Positions 16,003 through 23,639 of a stretch of 34,372 nucleotides of DNA are shown here, in pieces (within the stretch, counting starts at the first letter, position 1; every line of letters starts with the position of its first letter). A program made the translations under genes and the position numbers. Under the pieces are notes generated by a model, which ran no database searches, had not been told where the DNA came from, and saw only the letters and a list, made by a program, of their open reading frames with translations. The stretch is from the NCBI GenBank assembly GCA_012719255.1, contig JAAYAS010000272.1:1-34372 (forward strand), given 5' to 3'. The DNA comes from Microbacteriaceae bacterium (lineage in GTDB: Bacteria; Actinomycetota; Actinomycetes; Actinomycetales; Microbacteriaceae).

Positions 16003-17883
16003 TCAGTTCTGCTCGTCGCCGTCGCCCGGGTCGCCGGGCTGGGGCGTCTCGGTCTCGATCACGACGGCGAAGGTCATCTCGCCCTCGCGGCTCGGCGACC
16101 AGTCGGTCTGCTCGCCGTTGCAGATCGGCGCGTACTTCGCCGTCACCGTCACCTTCGGCGTCGTGTCGTCGTCGCGGGTGACGCGGTACTCGAGCTGCCG
16201 GTCGGTGGTGCGCTGCGGGTCGCTCACGTCGATGCGGCCGCCGTCCGAGGCCTCGGCCTGCACGACGTAGCCGTCGAGCGACTGGCCGGGCGGGCACTGG
16301 TAGGCGTCCCACGACACGAGCATCGAGCCCTCGCCGCGGTCGGTGATCGACGGCGCGGCGCCCGGCTTCTCGGCCTTCATCACCTCGCCGTAGACCGACA
16401 CGCTCACGTTCGAGCGCAGCGGCACGTTGCCGGTGGGGTTGACGCCCGACACGGTGCCCTCGAGGTCGGCCGAGGGCGCGGGTCCGCCGTCGGCGCGCAC
16501 CGGGTGCAGGCCGAGCTCGCGCAGCCGGTCGGCCGCGTCGTCGTAGTCGAGGCCGATGTACTCGTCGGCGTTCACGACGACGGTGTCGGCGGTCTCGGTC
16601 GGCGTCGACGTCGGCGGGGTCGACGCGGTCGTCGTCGGAGCGGCGGTCGGGGTCTCGGTCGCGGCCGGCTCGTCGTCGCTCATCATCGCGAACGCGAACA
16701 GCGCGAGCGCGAGCGCGAGCAGCACGATCGCGGCGATGAGGATCCACTTCCACGCCTCGGCCTTCTTCGGCGCGTCGTCCTCGTCTTCGCGCAGGCCCTC
16801 GACCTCGCGGGCCTGGCGGGCCTCGGCGCGGGTCATCGGCGCGGCGGCCGCGGCCCCCGCGGCACCGGAACCCGCGGCGGCGCCGGCGGCACCGGCCGCG
16901 CCGCCGGCGAGCAGCGCGTCGAAGTCGCTCGTGTCGTCGCTGTCGAGCACCGAGGTGCGATCGGATGCGGCGAGCACCTGGGTGCGGTCGAGCGGCGCGG
17001 TCGTCGCGAGCACCTCGTCGTCGTCGGCCATCACCGCGGGCACGGCGCGGGCCGCCGCGGCGACGTCGCCGGACTTCAGCGCGCGCGCCGCGCGGGCGAA
17101 CGCGTCGGCCGACTCGGGGCGGTCCTTCGGGTCCTTCGCGAGCGACGAGAGCACGAGGTTGCGCACGGGCTCGGGCACGGTCACCGGCAGCGCCGGCGGC
17201 TCGTCGTTGATGTGCGCCATCGCGATCGCGACCTGCGACTCGCCGGTGAAGGGGCGGCGGCCCGCGAGGCACTCGTAGGCGACGATGCCGAGCGAGTAGA
17301 TGTCGGTCGAGGGGGTCGCCGGGTGGCCCGAGGCCTGCTCGGGCGAGAGGTACTGCACGGTGCCCATCACCTGGCCGGTGGCGGTGAGCGGCACCTGGTC
17401 GGCGATGCGGGCGATGCCGAAGTCGGTGATCTTCACCCGGTGGTCGGGCGTGATGAGCAGGTTGCCGGGCTTGATGTCGCGGTGCACGAGCCCCGCCTTG
17501 TGGGCGGCGGCGAGCGCCGAGGCGGTCTGGGCGACGATGTCCATGACCTGCTCGCCGGGCAGCACCCGCTCGCGCTCGAGGATCGTCGACAGCGCCTCGC
17601 CGGGCACGAGCTCCATGACGAGGTACGCCGAGCCGTCCTCCTCGCCGTAGTCGTAGACGTTGGCGATGCCCTCGTGGTTCACGAGCGCGGCGTGCCGGGC
17701 CTCGGCGCGGAAGCGCTCGAGGAAGCCGGGGTCGCCCATGTACTCGTCCTTGAGGATCTTGATCGCGACCTGGCGCCCGATCACCAGATCGGTCGCCTCC
17801 CACACCTCGCCCATCCCGCCGATGGCGATGCGGCTGCCGAGCTGGTACCGGCTGCCGAAGGTGACTCCCTGTCCAGGCCTCAT
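16003..17883 (-). CDS. pknA: Serine/threonine protein kinase, PknA type, with PASTA-like and Fn3-like extracellular part
   Basis: A 626-residue membrane kinase. The kinase domain covers residues 10-270: IAIGGMGEV, ATP-binding Lys42 in VAIKIL, HRDIKPGN, DFG, and the activation loop LTATGQVMGTVQYLSPEQ. A long Ala/Gly-rich and Asp-rich juxtamembrane region leads to a transmembrane helix (WILIAAIVLLALALALFAFAMM, about residues 385-405) and a Thr/Pro linker. The outside part has one PASTA-like repeat (starting YIGLDYDDAADRLRELGL) and then about 100 residues with a fibronectin-III-like pattern (SMLVSWDAYQCPPGQSLDGYVVQAE). Mycobacterial PknA (431 residues) has no such ectodomain. The ATG overlaps the pbpA stop by four bases (ATGA), so translation is coupled. 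The kinase identity is firm; the ectodomain labels are pattern matches. Confidence 0.93.
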   Translation of the reverse strand: MRPGQGVTFGSRYQLGSRIAIGGMGEVWEATDLVIGRQVAIKILKDEYMGDPGFLERFRAEARHAALVNHEGIANVYDYGEEDGSAYLVMELVPGEALSTILERERVLPGEQVMDIVAQTASALAAAHKAGLVHRDIKPGNLLITPDHRVKITDFGIARIADQVPLTATGQVMGTVQYLSPEQASGHPATPSTDIYSLGIVAYECLAGRRPFTGESQVAIAMAHINDEPPALPVTVPEPVRNLVLSSLAKDPKDRPESADAFARAARALKSGDVAAAARAVPAVMADDDEVLATTAPLDRTQVLAASDRTSVLDSDDTSDFDALLAGGAAGAAGAAAGSGAAGAAAAAPMTRAEARQAREVEGLREDEDDAPKKAEAWKWILIAAIVLLALALALFAFAMMSDDEPAATETPTAAPTTTASTPPTSTPTETADTVVVNADEYIGLDYDDAADRLRELGLHPVRADGGPAPSADLEGTVSGVNPTGNVPLRSNVSVSVYGEVMKAEKPGAAPSITDRGEGSMLVSWDAYQCPPGQSLDGYVVQAEASDGGRIDVSDPQRTTDRQLEYRVTRDDDTTPKVTVTAKYAPICNGEQTDWSPSREGEMTFAVVIETETPQPGDPGDGDEQN

Positions 17884-19340
17884 ATCTCGAGCACCGCCTT
17901 CATCACTTGCTGTCCAATCGTCGCGGCGAGGCCGTTGCCCGTGCCGCTCTGCCCCATGCCGCCGCCGTCCTCGAGGACGACCGCCACGGCGACCTGCACG
18001 CCCTCGTGCTCGGCGAACCCGGTGAACCAGAGCGAGTACGGTTCATCGGGCCCATTCTCCGCCGTTCCGGTCTTGCCCGCCACCTCGACGCCGTCGATGC
18101 GCGCGTTCGAGGCGACGCCGGTCGCGACGCTGTCGCGCATCATCGAGGCGAGCGCGGAGGCGGTCGACTCGCTGATCGGGCTGCCGAACTCGTCGATGTG
18201 CTGGCGCTCGATCACCTGCAGCGACGGCGTCATCACCTGCTCGACGAGCGTCGGCTGCATGAGCACGCCGCCGTTCGCGACCGAGGCCGACACGAGCGCC
18301 ATCTGCAGCGGCGTGGTGCGCACGTCGAACTGGCCGAAGCCGGTGAGCGCGGTCTGCGCGTCGTCGAGGTCGTCGGCGGGGTAGGTGCTCGGCGTCGAGA
18401 GCATCGGCACGGCGAAGGCGTGGTTGAAGCCGAACGCCTCGGCCATCGCCCGCAGCTGCTCGTCGCCGAGCTTCACCGCGAGCTGCGCGAACGGGATGTT
18501 GCACGACATCTCGAGCGCGGTGCGCAGCGTCGTGTTCTCGCCGTCGCCGCACTTCGCGCCGTGCACGGGGTTGTAGATCGTGTGGTCGGTGCCGGGGAGC
18601 TTCCACTCGGCGGGGTTCGGCAGCTTGCCGTCGGGGGTGGCGATGCCGGCCTCGAGCGCCGCCGCGGCGACGATGATCTTGAACACCGAGCCGGGCGGGT
18701 TGAGGTCGCCGGCGATGGCCCGGTTGTGCATCGGGCCGTCGGGGTCGGCGAGCAGCGCCTCGTAGTTGCGGATGACCTCGTCGTCGTCGTGCATCGCGAG
18801 GCTGTTCGGGTCGAAGGTCGGCGTCGACACCATGGCGAGGATGCCGCCGGTCGAGGGGTCGATCGCGACGACCGCGCCCTTCTGGTCGCCGAGCGCGGCG
18901 AGGGCGGCCTCCTGGGCGGCGGCGTCGATGGTGAGCTCGACGGCGGCGCCGGCCGGCCGGTCGCCGGTGAACAGGCGCTGCAGGCTCGTGAAGAACTGCG
19001 AGTCGGAGGCGCCCGAGAGCTCGCCGTTCATCGCCTGCTCGATGCCGGTCGCGCCCTGGTTCGCCGAGTAGTAGCCGGTGACCGCCGAGTAGAGGTTCGG
19101 CTGGTCGTAGGTGCGCTGGAACATGTAGTCGGTGCCGTCGGGCACCGAGTCGACGATCGGCGTGCCGTCGACGAGGATCGGGCCGCGCTGCACCTGGTAG
19201 CTCGCGAGCAGCGAGCGGGTGTTGCGGCCGTCGTCGGCGAGACTCGGCGCCTGGAACACCTGGATGTAGGTCGACGAGCCGAACAGGGCGAGGAACATCA
19301 CCAGCACGAACACGCCCACGAGGCGGATGCTCTTGCTCAT
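17880..19340 (-). CDS. pbpA: Penicillin-binding protein 2 / class B transpeptidase
   Basis: A 486-residue class B penicillin-binding protein that cross-links peptidoglycan together with its SEDS partner RodA. An N-terminal transmembrane helix (LVGVFVLVMFLALFGSSTYI, residues 7-26) anchors an extracellular dimerisation region and the transpeptidase domain. The three catalytic motifs are present: SxxK with Ser218 (PGSVFK), SxN in EMSCNIPF, and KTG with Lys423 (AGKTGTAENG). The length matches actinobacterial PbpA (about 490). The ATG at 19338-19340 overlaps the rodA stop by four bases, and the stop overlaps the pknA start in the same way, so the three genes are translated as a coupled unit. Confidence 0.96.
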   Translation of the reverse strand: MSKSIRLVGVFVLVMFLALFGSSTYIQVFQAPSLADDGRNTRSLLASYQVQRGPILVDGTPIVDSVPDGTDYMFQRTYDQPNLYSAVTGYYSANQGATGIEQAMNGELSGASDSQFFTSLQRLFTGDRPAGAAVELTIDAAAQEAALAALGDQKGAVVAIDPSTGGILAMVSTPTFDPNSLAMHDDDEVIRNYEALLADPDGPMHNRAIAGDLNPPGSVFKIIVAAAALEAGIATPDGKLPNPAEWKLPGTDHTIYNPVHGAKCGDGENTTLRTALEMSCNIPFAQLAVKLGDEQLRAMAEAFGFNHAFAVPMLSTPSTYPADDLDDAQTALTGFGQFDVRTTPLQMALVSASVANGGVLMQPTLVEQVMTPSLQVIERQHIDEFGSPISESTASALASMMRDSVATGVASNARIDGVEVAGKTGTAENGPDEPYSLWFTGFAEHEGVQVAVAVVLEDGGGMGQSGTGNGLAATIGQQVMKAVLEI

Positions 19341-20710
19341 GCGGGACTCCTCTCGGCATCGGCGCGGACGGTGTCGGAGAGCCGCAGCAGGATCGCGACG
19401 ATGATCCAGTTCGCGAGGAGGCTCGAGCCGCCGGCCGCGAGGAACGGGGTCGTCAGGCCGGTGAGCGGGATGACCCGGGTGACGCCGCCGACGACGATGA
19501 ACACCTGGATCGCGATCACGAACGACAGGCCGGTCGCGAGCAGCCGGCCGAAGTCGTCGCCGCCCGAGTGGCCGATGCGCAGGCCGCGGGCGACGAGGAT
19601 GAAGTAGAGCGCGAGCAGCGCGAACAGGCCGGCGAGGCCGAGTTCCTCGCCGAGGGCGGCGACGATGAAGTCGCTCTCGGCGAGCGGCGTGATGTCGGGC
19701 CGGCCCTGGCCGAGGCCGGTGCCGATGAGCCCGCCGTTCGCGAGGCCGAACAGACCCTGCACGAGCTGGTAGCTGCCGCCGACCGCCTCGTAGAGCTCGG
19801 GGTCGAGGGGGTTCAGCCAGGCGTCGATGCGGAACTGCACGTAGCCCCAGCTCGAGGCGAGCACCGCGCCGCCGGCGGCGAACAGCAGCGCGCCGATGAT
19901 CACCCACGACACCCGGCCGGTGGCGACGAAGATCATCACGAGGAAGAGCCCGTAGTAGAGGAGCGCGGTGCCGAGGTCGCGCTGCAGCACGAGGATGCCC
20001 ATGCACACGGCCCAGACCACGACGATCGGGCCGAGGTCGCGCATCCGCGGCAGCCGCATCCCGAGGAACCGGCGCGACACCATCGAGAGCGAGTCGCGGG
20101 CGGTGACGAGGTAGCCGGCGAAGAAGATCGCGAGCGCGATCTTCGCGATCTCGCCGGGCTGGAAGTTGAACGGGCCGACCGAGATCCACACGCGCGCGTT
20201 CGCCTCGGCGACCCCGAGGCCCGGGATGAGCGGCAGCAGCAGCAGCGCGAGCGCGCTGAGCCCGAAGAGATAGGTGTAGCGCTGCAGCACGCGGTGGTTG
20301 CGCAGCAGCACGAGCACGCCGATGCCGATGACGACGGCGAGGCCGGTGTAGATGATCTGCGCCGTCGACGACGACATCGACGAGCCGTCGACGCGGGGGT
20401 CGGCGAGGTCGAGCCGGTAGATCATCGCGATGCCGATGCCGTTGATCGTCGTCGCGATCGGCAGCAGGAACGGGTCGGCGCGGGGCGCGCGGAAGCGGAG
20501 CACGAGGTGCATCGCGAGGGTGAGCGCCATGACGCCGCCGACGAGCGTGAGCACCTGCGTGTCGAACGACCCCTCGACGCCGAACTGCACCTGCAGCAGC
20601 GCGCCGAGCACGACGATGTAGGCGAAGACGAGGAATCCGAGCTCCATGTTGCGCAGGCCCTGCCCGGTGGCCTCGCGCACGCCCCGGCGGTCAGCGGTGG
20701 TCTGCGACAT
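19337..20710 (-). CDS. rodA: SEDS-family peptidoglycan glycosyltransferase RodA/FtsW
   Basis: A 457-residue multi-pass membrane protein of the SEDS family, which polymerises lipid II into glycan strands. About ten transmembrane helices are visible from residue 22 to the C-terminus. Family landmarks include FQPGEIAKIALAIFFAGYL, the QRDLGTALLYYGLF stretch with the essential Asp, and TGLTTPFLAAGGSSLLANW near the end. The start ATG at 20708-20710 is supported by GAGAGG 7 bases upstream and lies 20 bases inside the pstP end. The order pstP-rodA-pbpA-pknA is that of other actinobacteria, which supports rodA (elongation) over ftsW (division). Confidence 0.95.
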   Translation of the reverse strand: MSQTTADRRGVREATGQGLRNMELGFLVFAYIVVLGALLQVQFGVEGSFDTQVLTLVGGVMALTLAMHLVLRFRAPRADPFLLPIATTINGIGIAMIYRLDLADPRVDGSSMSSSTAQIIYTGLAVVIGIGVLVLLRNHRVLQRYTYLFGLSALALLLLPLIPGLGVAEANARVWISVGPFNFQPGEIAKIALAIFFAGYLVTARDSLSMVSRRFLGMRLPRMRDLGPIVVVWAVCMGILVLQRDLGTALLYYGLFLVMIFVATGRVSWVIIGALLFAAGGAVLASSWGYVQFRIDAWLNPLDPELYEAVGGSYQLVQGLFGLANGGLIGTGLGQGRPDITPLAESDFIVAALGEELGLAGLFALLALYFILVARGLRIGHSGGDDFGRLLATGLSFVIAIQVFIVVGGVTRVIPLTGLTTPFLAAGGSSLLANWIIVAILLRLSDTVRADAERSPA

Positions 20711-21947
20711 CGCGCAACCTCTCCACGAGCGCCTGCGCATCCTCGAGCGTGGCGAACGGAATCGTCTGCTGCACCTGCGAGTGCTGGTAGGCGGGCAGCT
20801 CGTCGACGCGCACCTCGCTGCGCTCGACGACGTGGCTGAGCTCGATCGGCCCGAGCGTCGCGCGCACGCCCTGGTAGACGGCGACGTGCTCGTCGGAGAC
20901 GCCGACGTAGTACTGCGTCTGCGTCCAGCTGTAGGCGAGGGTCGAGGCGCCGGCGATCAGGCCGAGCACGAGCAGCACGGCGGCCGCCCAGGTGACGCGG
21001 CGCCAGCGGCGGCGGCGGCGGTCCTCGGCGATGAGCTGCTCGAGGAACTCGTCGCTCGGCGGCACGAACTCCTCGTTCTCGGGGCGCGCGGCGAGCCGGC
21101 GGCGCGACTGCAGCACGTCGGGCACGATGCGGGTGACGCGGCGGCGCGGGGCGCGCGAGGTGTAGCGCAGCGGGTTCGAGGCGGCGCCGACGATGCGCGG
21201 GCGCATCTGCTCGAGCGGCTCGTCGCCGATCTCGAGGAGCACCACCGTGACGTTGTCGGGGGCGCCGTTGTCGAGGGCGAGCTGCACGAGGTCGTCGCAG
21301 AGCTCGCGCGACGACTCGGAGCGGCGGCCGAGCACCTCGGCGATCGCCGACTCGTCGACGTAGCTCGCGAGGCCGTCGCTGCAGAGCAGCCAGCGGTCGC
21401 CGGCGACGGCGGGCTGCACGTAGGTGTCGACGTCGGGGTCGGTCTCGACGTCGCCGAGCACGCGCATCAGCACCGAGCGGCGCGGATGCACGAGCGCCTC
21501 CTCGGGCGTGATGCGGCCGGCGTCGACGAGCCGCTGCACGAAGGTGTGGTCGACGGTGATCTGCGTCATCTCGTCGTCGTGGTAGCGGTAGACGCGCGAG
21601 TCGCCGATGTGGCCGATGACGAGCTCGTCGCCGACGAGGGTGATGAGGTCGGCGGTCGTGCCCATGCCCTTGAGCTCGGGATGCTCGGCGACCGCCTCGA
21701 TGATGAGCTCGTTCGCCTCGTGGAGGAGGTCCTCGAGCGCTTCGCGGGCCTCCTCGACGGTCGCGAACGACTGGTCGCTGTCGGCGAGGTGCTTCACCGC
21801 GATCGACGAGGCGACATCGCCGCCGGCGTGGCCGCCCATGCCGTCGGCGACCCCGTGGAGGTGGGTGCCGACGAAGCCGGAGTCCTGGTTGTTCGACCGG
21901 ACCCGACCGACGTGCGACACCGCGCCCGCGCGTACGAACTTCGTCAT
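20691..21947 (-). CDS. pstP: PP2C-family serine/threonine phosphatase
   Basis: A 418-residue membrane phosphatase that reverses PknA/PknB phosphorylation. The PP2C domain (about residues 1-240) shows metal-binding and catalytic motifs in order: GRVRSNNQDS, VADGMGGHAGGDVAS, HIGDSRVYRY, LLCSDGLASY and APDNVTVVLL. A basic linker precedes one transmembrane helix (VTWAAAVLLVLGLIAGASTLAYSW, about residues 318-341), with about 75 extracellular residues after it. The start ATG at 21945-21947 follows the fhaB stop by two bases, so the genes are tightly linked. The extracellular tail (YYVGVSDEHVAVYQG) is typical of actinobacterial PstP. Confidence 0.96.
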   Translation of the reverse strand: MTKFVRAGAVSHVGRVRSNNQDSGFVGTHLHGVADGMGGHAGGDVASSIAVKHLADSDQSFATVEEAREALEDLLHEANELIIEAVAEHPELKGMGTTADLITLVGDELVIGHIGDSRVYRYHDDEMTQITVDHTFVQRLVDAGRITPEEALVHPRRSVLMRVLGDVETDPDVDTYVQPAVAGDRWLLCSDGLASYVDESAIAEVLGRRSESSRELCDDLVQLALDNGAPDNVTVVLLEIGDEPLEQMRPRIVGAASNPLRYTSRAPRRRVTRIVPDVLQSRRRLAARPENEEFVPPSDEFLEQLIAEDRRRRRWRRVTWAAAVLLVLGLIAGASTLAYSWTQTQYYVGVSDEHVAVYQGVRATLGPIELSHVVERSEVRVDELPAYQHSQVQQTIPFATLEDAQALVERLRDVADHR

Positions 21948-21949
21948 GC

Positions 21950-22534
21950 TCAGCGCAGCTCGAAGGTGGTCGTGCCGATGCGCACCGTGCGGCCCGGGCC
22001 GAGCGCGGTCGGCTGGCTCACGCGCTCGCCGTCGACGTAGGTGCCGTTGGTCGAGTCGAGGTCCTGGATCATCCAGGTGCCGTTCCAGTTGAGCAGGCGC
22101 GCGTGCCGGGTCGAGGTGTAGTCGTCCTGGATGACGAGGTCGGCGTCGCGGGCGCGGCCGATCGACACCGGCTCGCCGCGCAGCTCGAGCTCGTTGCCGC
22201 GCTTCGGGCCCGCGGTGATGACGAGCCGGGTGAGCTGGGCCTGGGTCGAGCCGCTGCTCTGCGGCGCGGGCGCCTGGGCGGGCGCGGATGCGGGGGCGGG
22301 GGATGCGGGGGCCCGGCCGGCCGGGGCGCCGGCGGGCACCGGCGCGGGCGCCGGCGCATCCTGCTTCGCCGCCTCGAAGGTCTGCTGGCGCGACTGCTCC
22401 ATCGCCTTCGCGTAGTCCTTCGAGCGCGAGCCGAACAGGTCGCTGCGCAGCGCGTAGACGATCGAGAAGACGAAGATCCACATCACCGCGAGGAACGCGA
22501 GGCGGATCACGAGCAGGGTGAGTTCGCCGCTCAT
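21950..22534 (-). CDS. fhaB: FHA-domain membrane protein FhaB (FipA)
   Basis: A 194-residue protein with an N-terminal transmembrane helix (LTLLVIRLAFLAVMWIFVFSIVYAL, residues 5-29), a charged segment, a Pro/Ala-rich linker (about residues 58-95) and a C-terminal forkhead-associated domain (about 102-194). The FHA phosphothreonine-binding motifs are intact: GRARDADL, TSTRHARL and STNGTYVDG. In mycobacteria the equivalent protein (Rv0019c) links phosphorylated division proteins with FtsZ. The ATG overlaps the fhaA stop by four bases. Low-complexity linker length varies widely in this family. Confidence 0.93.
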   Translation of the reverse strand: MSGELTLLVIRLAFLAVMWIFVFSIVYALRSDLFGSRSKDYAKAMEQSRQQTFEAAKQDAPAPAPVPAGAPAGRAPASPAPASAPAQAPAPQSSGSTQAQLTRLVITAGPKRGNELELRGEPVSIGRARDADLVIQDDYTSTRHARLLNWNGTWMIQDLDSTNGTYVDGERVSQPTALGPGRTVRIGTTTFELR

Positions 22535-23277
22535 CGGCCGCCTCCCGGGGTCAGGCCGTTCTGCCGGGGCAGGCGGTTCTGCCGGGGGAGAAAGGCGGTG
22601 TCGTCGCTCGGGGGCGCCTGCGGCACCACCTTGAAGTGCAGCTGGGTGCGGCCGATCTCGATGAGCGAGTCGGGCTCGAGCACCGAGTGGGCGATGCGCC
22701 GGCCGTTGAGCTTCGTGCCGTTCGTCGAGCCGAGGTCGCGCACGCCGGCGCGCTGGCCGTCCCAGACGATCTCGACGTGGCGGCGCGAGGCGCCGGTGTC
22801 GTCGATGGTGATGTCGGCGTCCTGCCCGCGGCCGATGACGTTCGCGCCGACGCGCAGCGGGATGCGGCGGCCGTGCACGTCGACGACGGGGGTCCACAGC
22901 ACCCGGCCCTCGACGGTGCGCGACTCGATGCGCAGCTGGCCCTCGGCGAGGGTGTCGTCCTCGAGGAGCTTCACGCTGAGGCCGCCGGCGAACTGGTAGC
23001 GCTGACGGGCGGCGTGCTGCTCGACCTCGTCGAGGAGCGAGTCGCGCAGCGAGTTGCCGAGGCCCGAGAGCCGGTCGTAGTCGGCGGGGGAGATGACGAC
23101 GTGGAAGCGGTTCGGCACGAGCACCCGCTCGCGCGACACGATCGACGCGCGCGTGTCGAGCTCGCGCTTCAGCGCCGAGACGATCTCGACCGGCTGCAGG
23201 CCCGACTTGAACGTCTTCGCGAACGCCCCGTTGAAGGCGCGCTCGAGCCCGCGCTCAATCCTGTCGAGAAGTCCCAC
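22531..23277 (-). CDS. fhaA: FHA-domain protein FhaA (DUF3662 plus FHA)
   Basis: A 248-residue cytoplasmic scaffold, the first gene of the minus-strand cell-wall operon. Residues 1-125 form the DUF3662 domain (starting GLLDRIERGLERAFNGAF), and residues about 140-230 form an FHA domain with IGRGQDADI, SRRHVEIVW and STNGTKLNG. In Mycobacterium tuberculosis the same protein (Rv0020c) has 527 residues because of a long disordered centre; here the two domains are nearly adjacent. It is known there to bind the phosphorylated pseudokinase domain of MviN and so restrain peptidoglycan synthesis. The start is GTG at 23275-23277 with GGAG 4 bases upstream. Confidence 0.93.
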   Translation of the reverse strand: MGLLDRIERGLERAFNGAFAKTFKSGLQPVEIVSALKRELDTRASIVSRERVLVPNRFHVVISPADYDRLSGLGNSLRDSLLDEVEQHAARQRYQFAGGLSVKLLEDDTLAEGQLRIESRTVEGRVLWTPVVDVHGRRIPLRVGANVIGRGQDADITIDDTGASRRHVEIVWDGQRAGVRDLGSTNGTKLNGRRIAHSVLEPDSLIEIGRTQLHFKVVPQAPPSDDTAFLPRQNRLPRQNGLTPGGGR

Positions 23278-23309
23278 GGCGCTCCACTGGTCGGTCGGTC
23301 ATCGTACGC

Positions 23310-23339
23310 AGTGTAGTCAAGTTCGCCGAACCGGGTCGA
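23310..23339 (-). promoter_or_regulatory. Candidate promoter of the fhaA-pknA operon
   Basis: On the minus strand, TCGACC (23334-23339) and TACACT (23310-23315) are spaced by 18 bases and would start transcription about 26 bases before the fhaA GTG. TTGACT and TACGAT also occur here but at unsuitable spacing. This 121-base gap separates the operon from the divergent tRNA-Leu gene. Confidence 0.4.
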
Positions 23340-23358
23340 GCGCAGCCGGGAGCGCCGG

Positions 23359-23388
23359 TTCGCGCGATCGTCGTCGGGGTGGTAACGT
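23359..23388 (+). promoter_or_regulatory. Candidate promoter of tRNA-Leu
   Basis: TTCGCG at 23359-23364 and TAACGT at 23383-23388 are spaced by 18 bases and end 10 bases before the mature tRNA 5' end. Confidence 0.4.
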
Positions 23389-23398
23389 TGGTCGTCGC

Positions 23399-23485
23399 GC
23401 GCGAGTGGCGGAATAGGCAGACGCGCACGGTTCAGGTCCGTGTGCCCGTGAGGGCGTGGGGGTTCAACTCCCCCCTCGCGCACCA
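23399..23485 (+). tRNA. tRNA-Leu (anticodon CAG)
   Basis: An 87-base class II tRNA with a long variable arm. The acceptor GCGCGAG pairs with CTCGCGC, the anticodon stem is CACGG/CCGTG around TTCAGGT, the variable arm is TGCCCGTGAGGGCGT, and the T-arm is GGGGG-TTCAACT-CCCCC. The 3' ACCA is encoded. CAG reads CTG, the major leucine codon together with CTC in this genome. Confidence 0.97.
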
Positions 23486-23490
23486 GTGAT

Positions 23491-23522
23491 GAGGCCCGCA
23501 TCCCGATGAGGATGCGGGCCTC
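23491..23522 (+). terminator. Terminator of tRNA-Leu
   Basis: GAGGCCCGCATCC (23491-23503) pairs perfectly with 23510-23522 across the loop CGATGA. It starts 5 bases after the tRNA CCA and is followed by GTCCGTTCTC rather than a T-run. Confidence 0.85.
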
Positions 23523-23553
23523 GTCCGTTCTCGGCAGTGCTTCCGCTTCTCTC

Positions 23554-23567
23554 CGGCAGCGCTGCCG
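23554..23567. other. Perfect 14-bp palindrome upstream of the surface protein gene
   Basis: CGGCAGCGCTGCCG reads the same on both strands and lies 72 bases before the ATG of the LPTTG protein. It could be an operator. Similar GC-rich palindromes arise by chance in such DNA, so confidence is low. Confidence 0.25.
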
Positions 23568-23639
23568 TTTCACTTTTCTCGAATCCTCGTCGGGATCATG
23601 TCGAGCGTCGTCGTTCGGTGCCCGTCATGGAGGAAAGAC

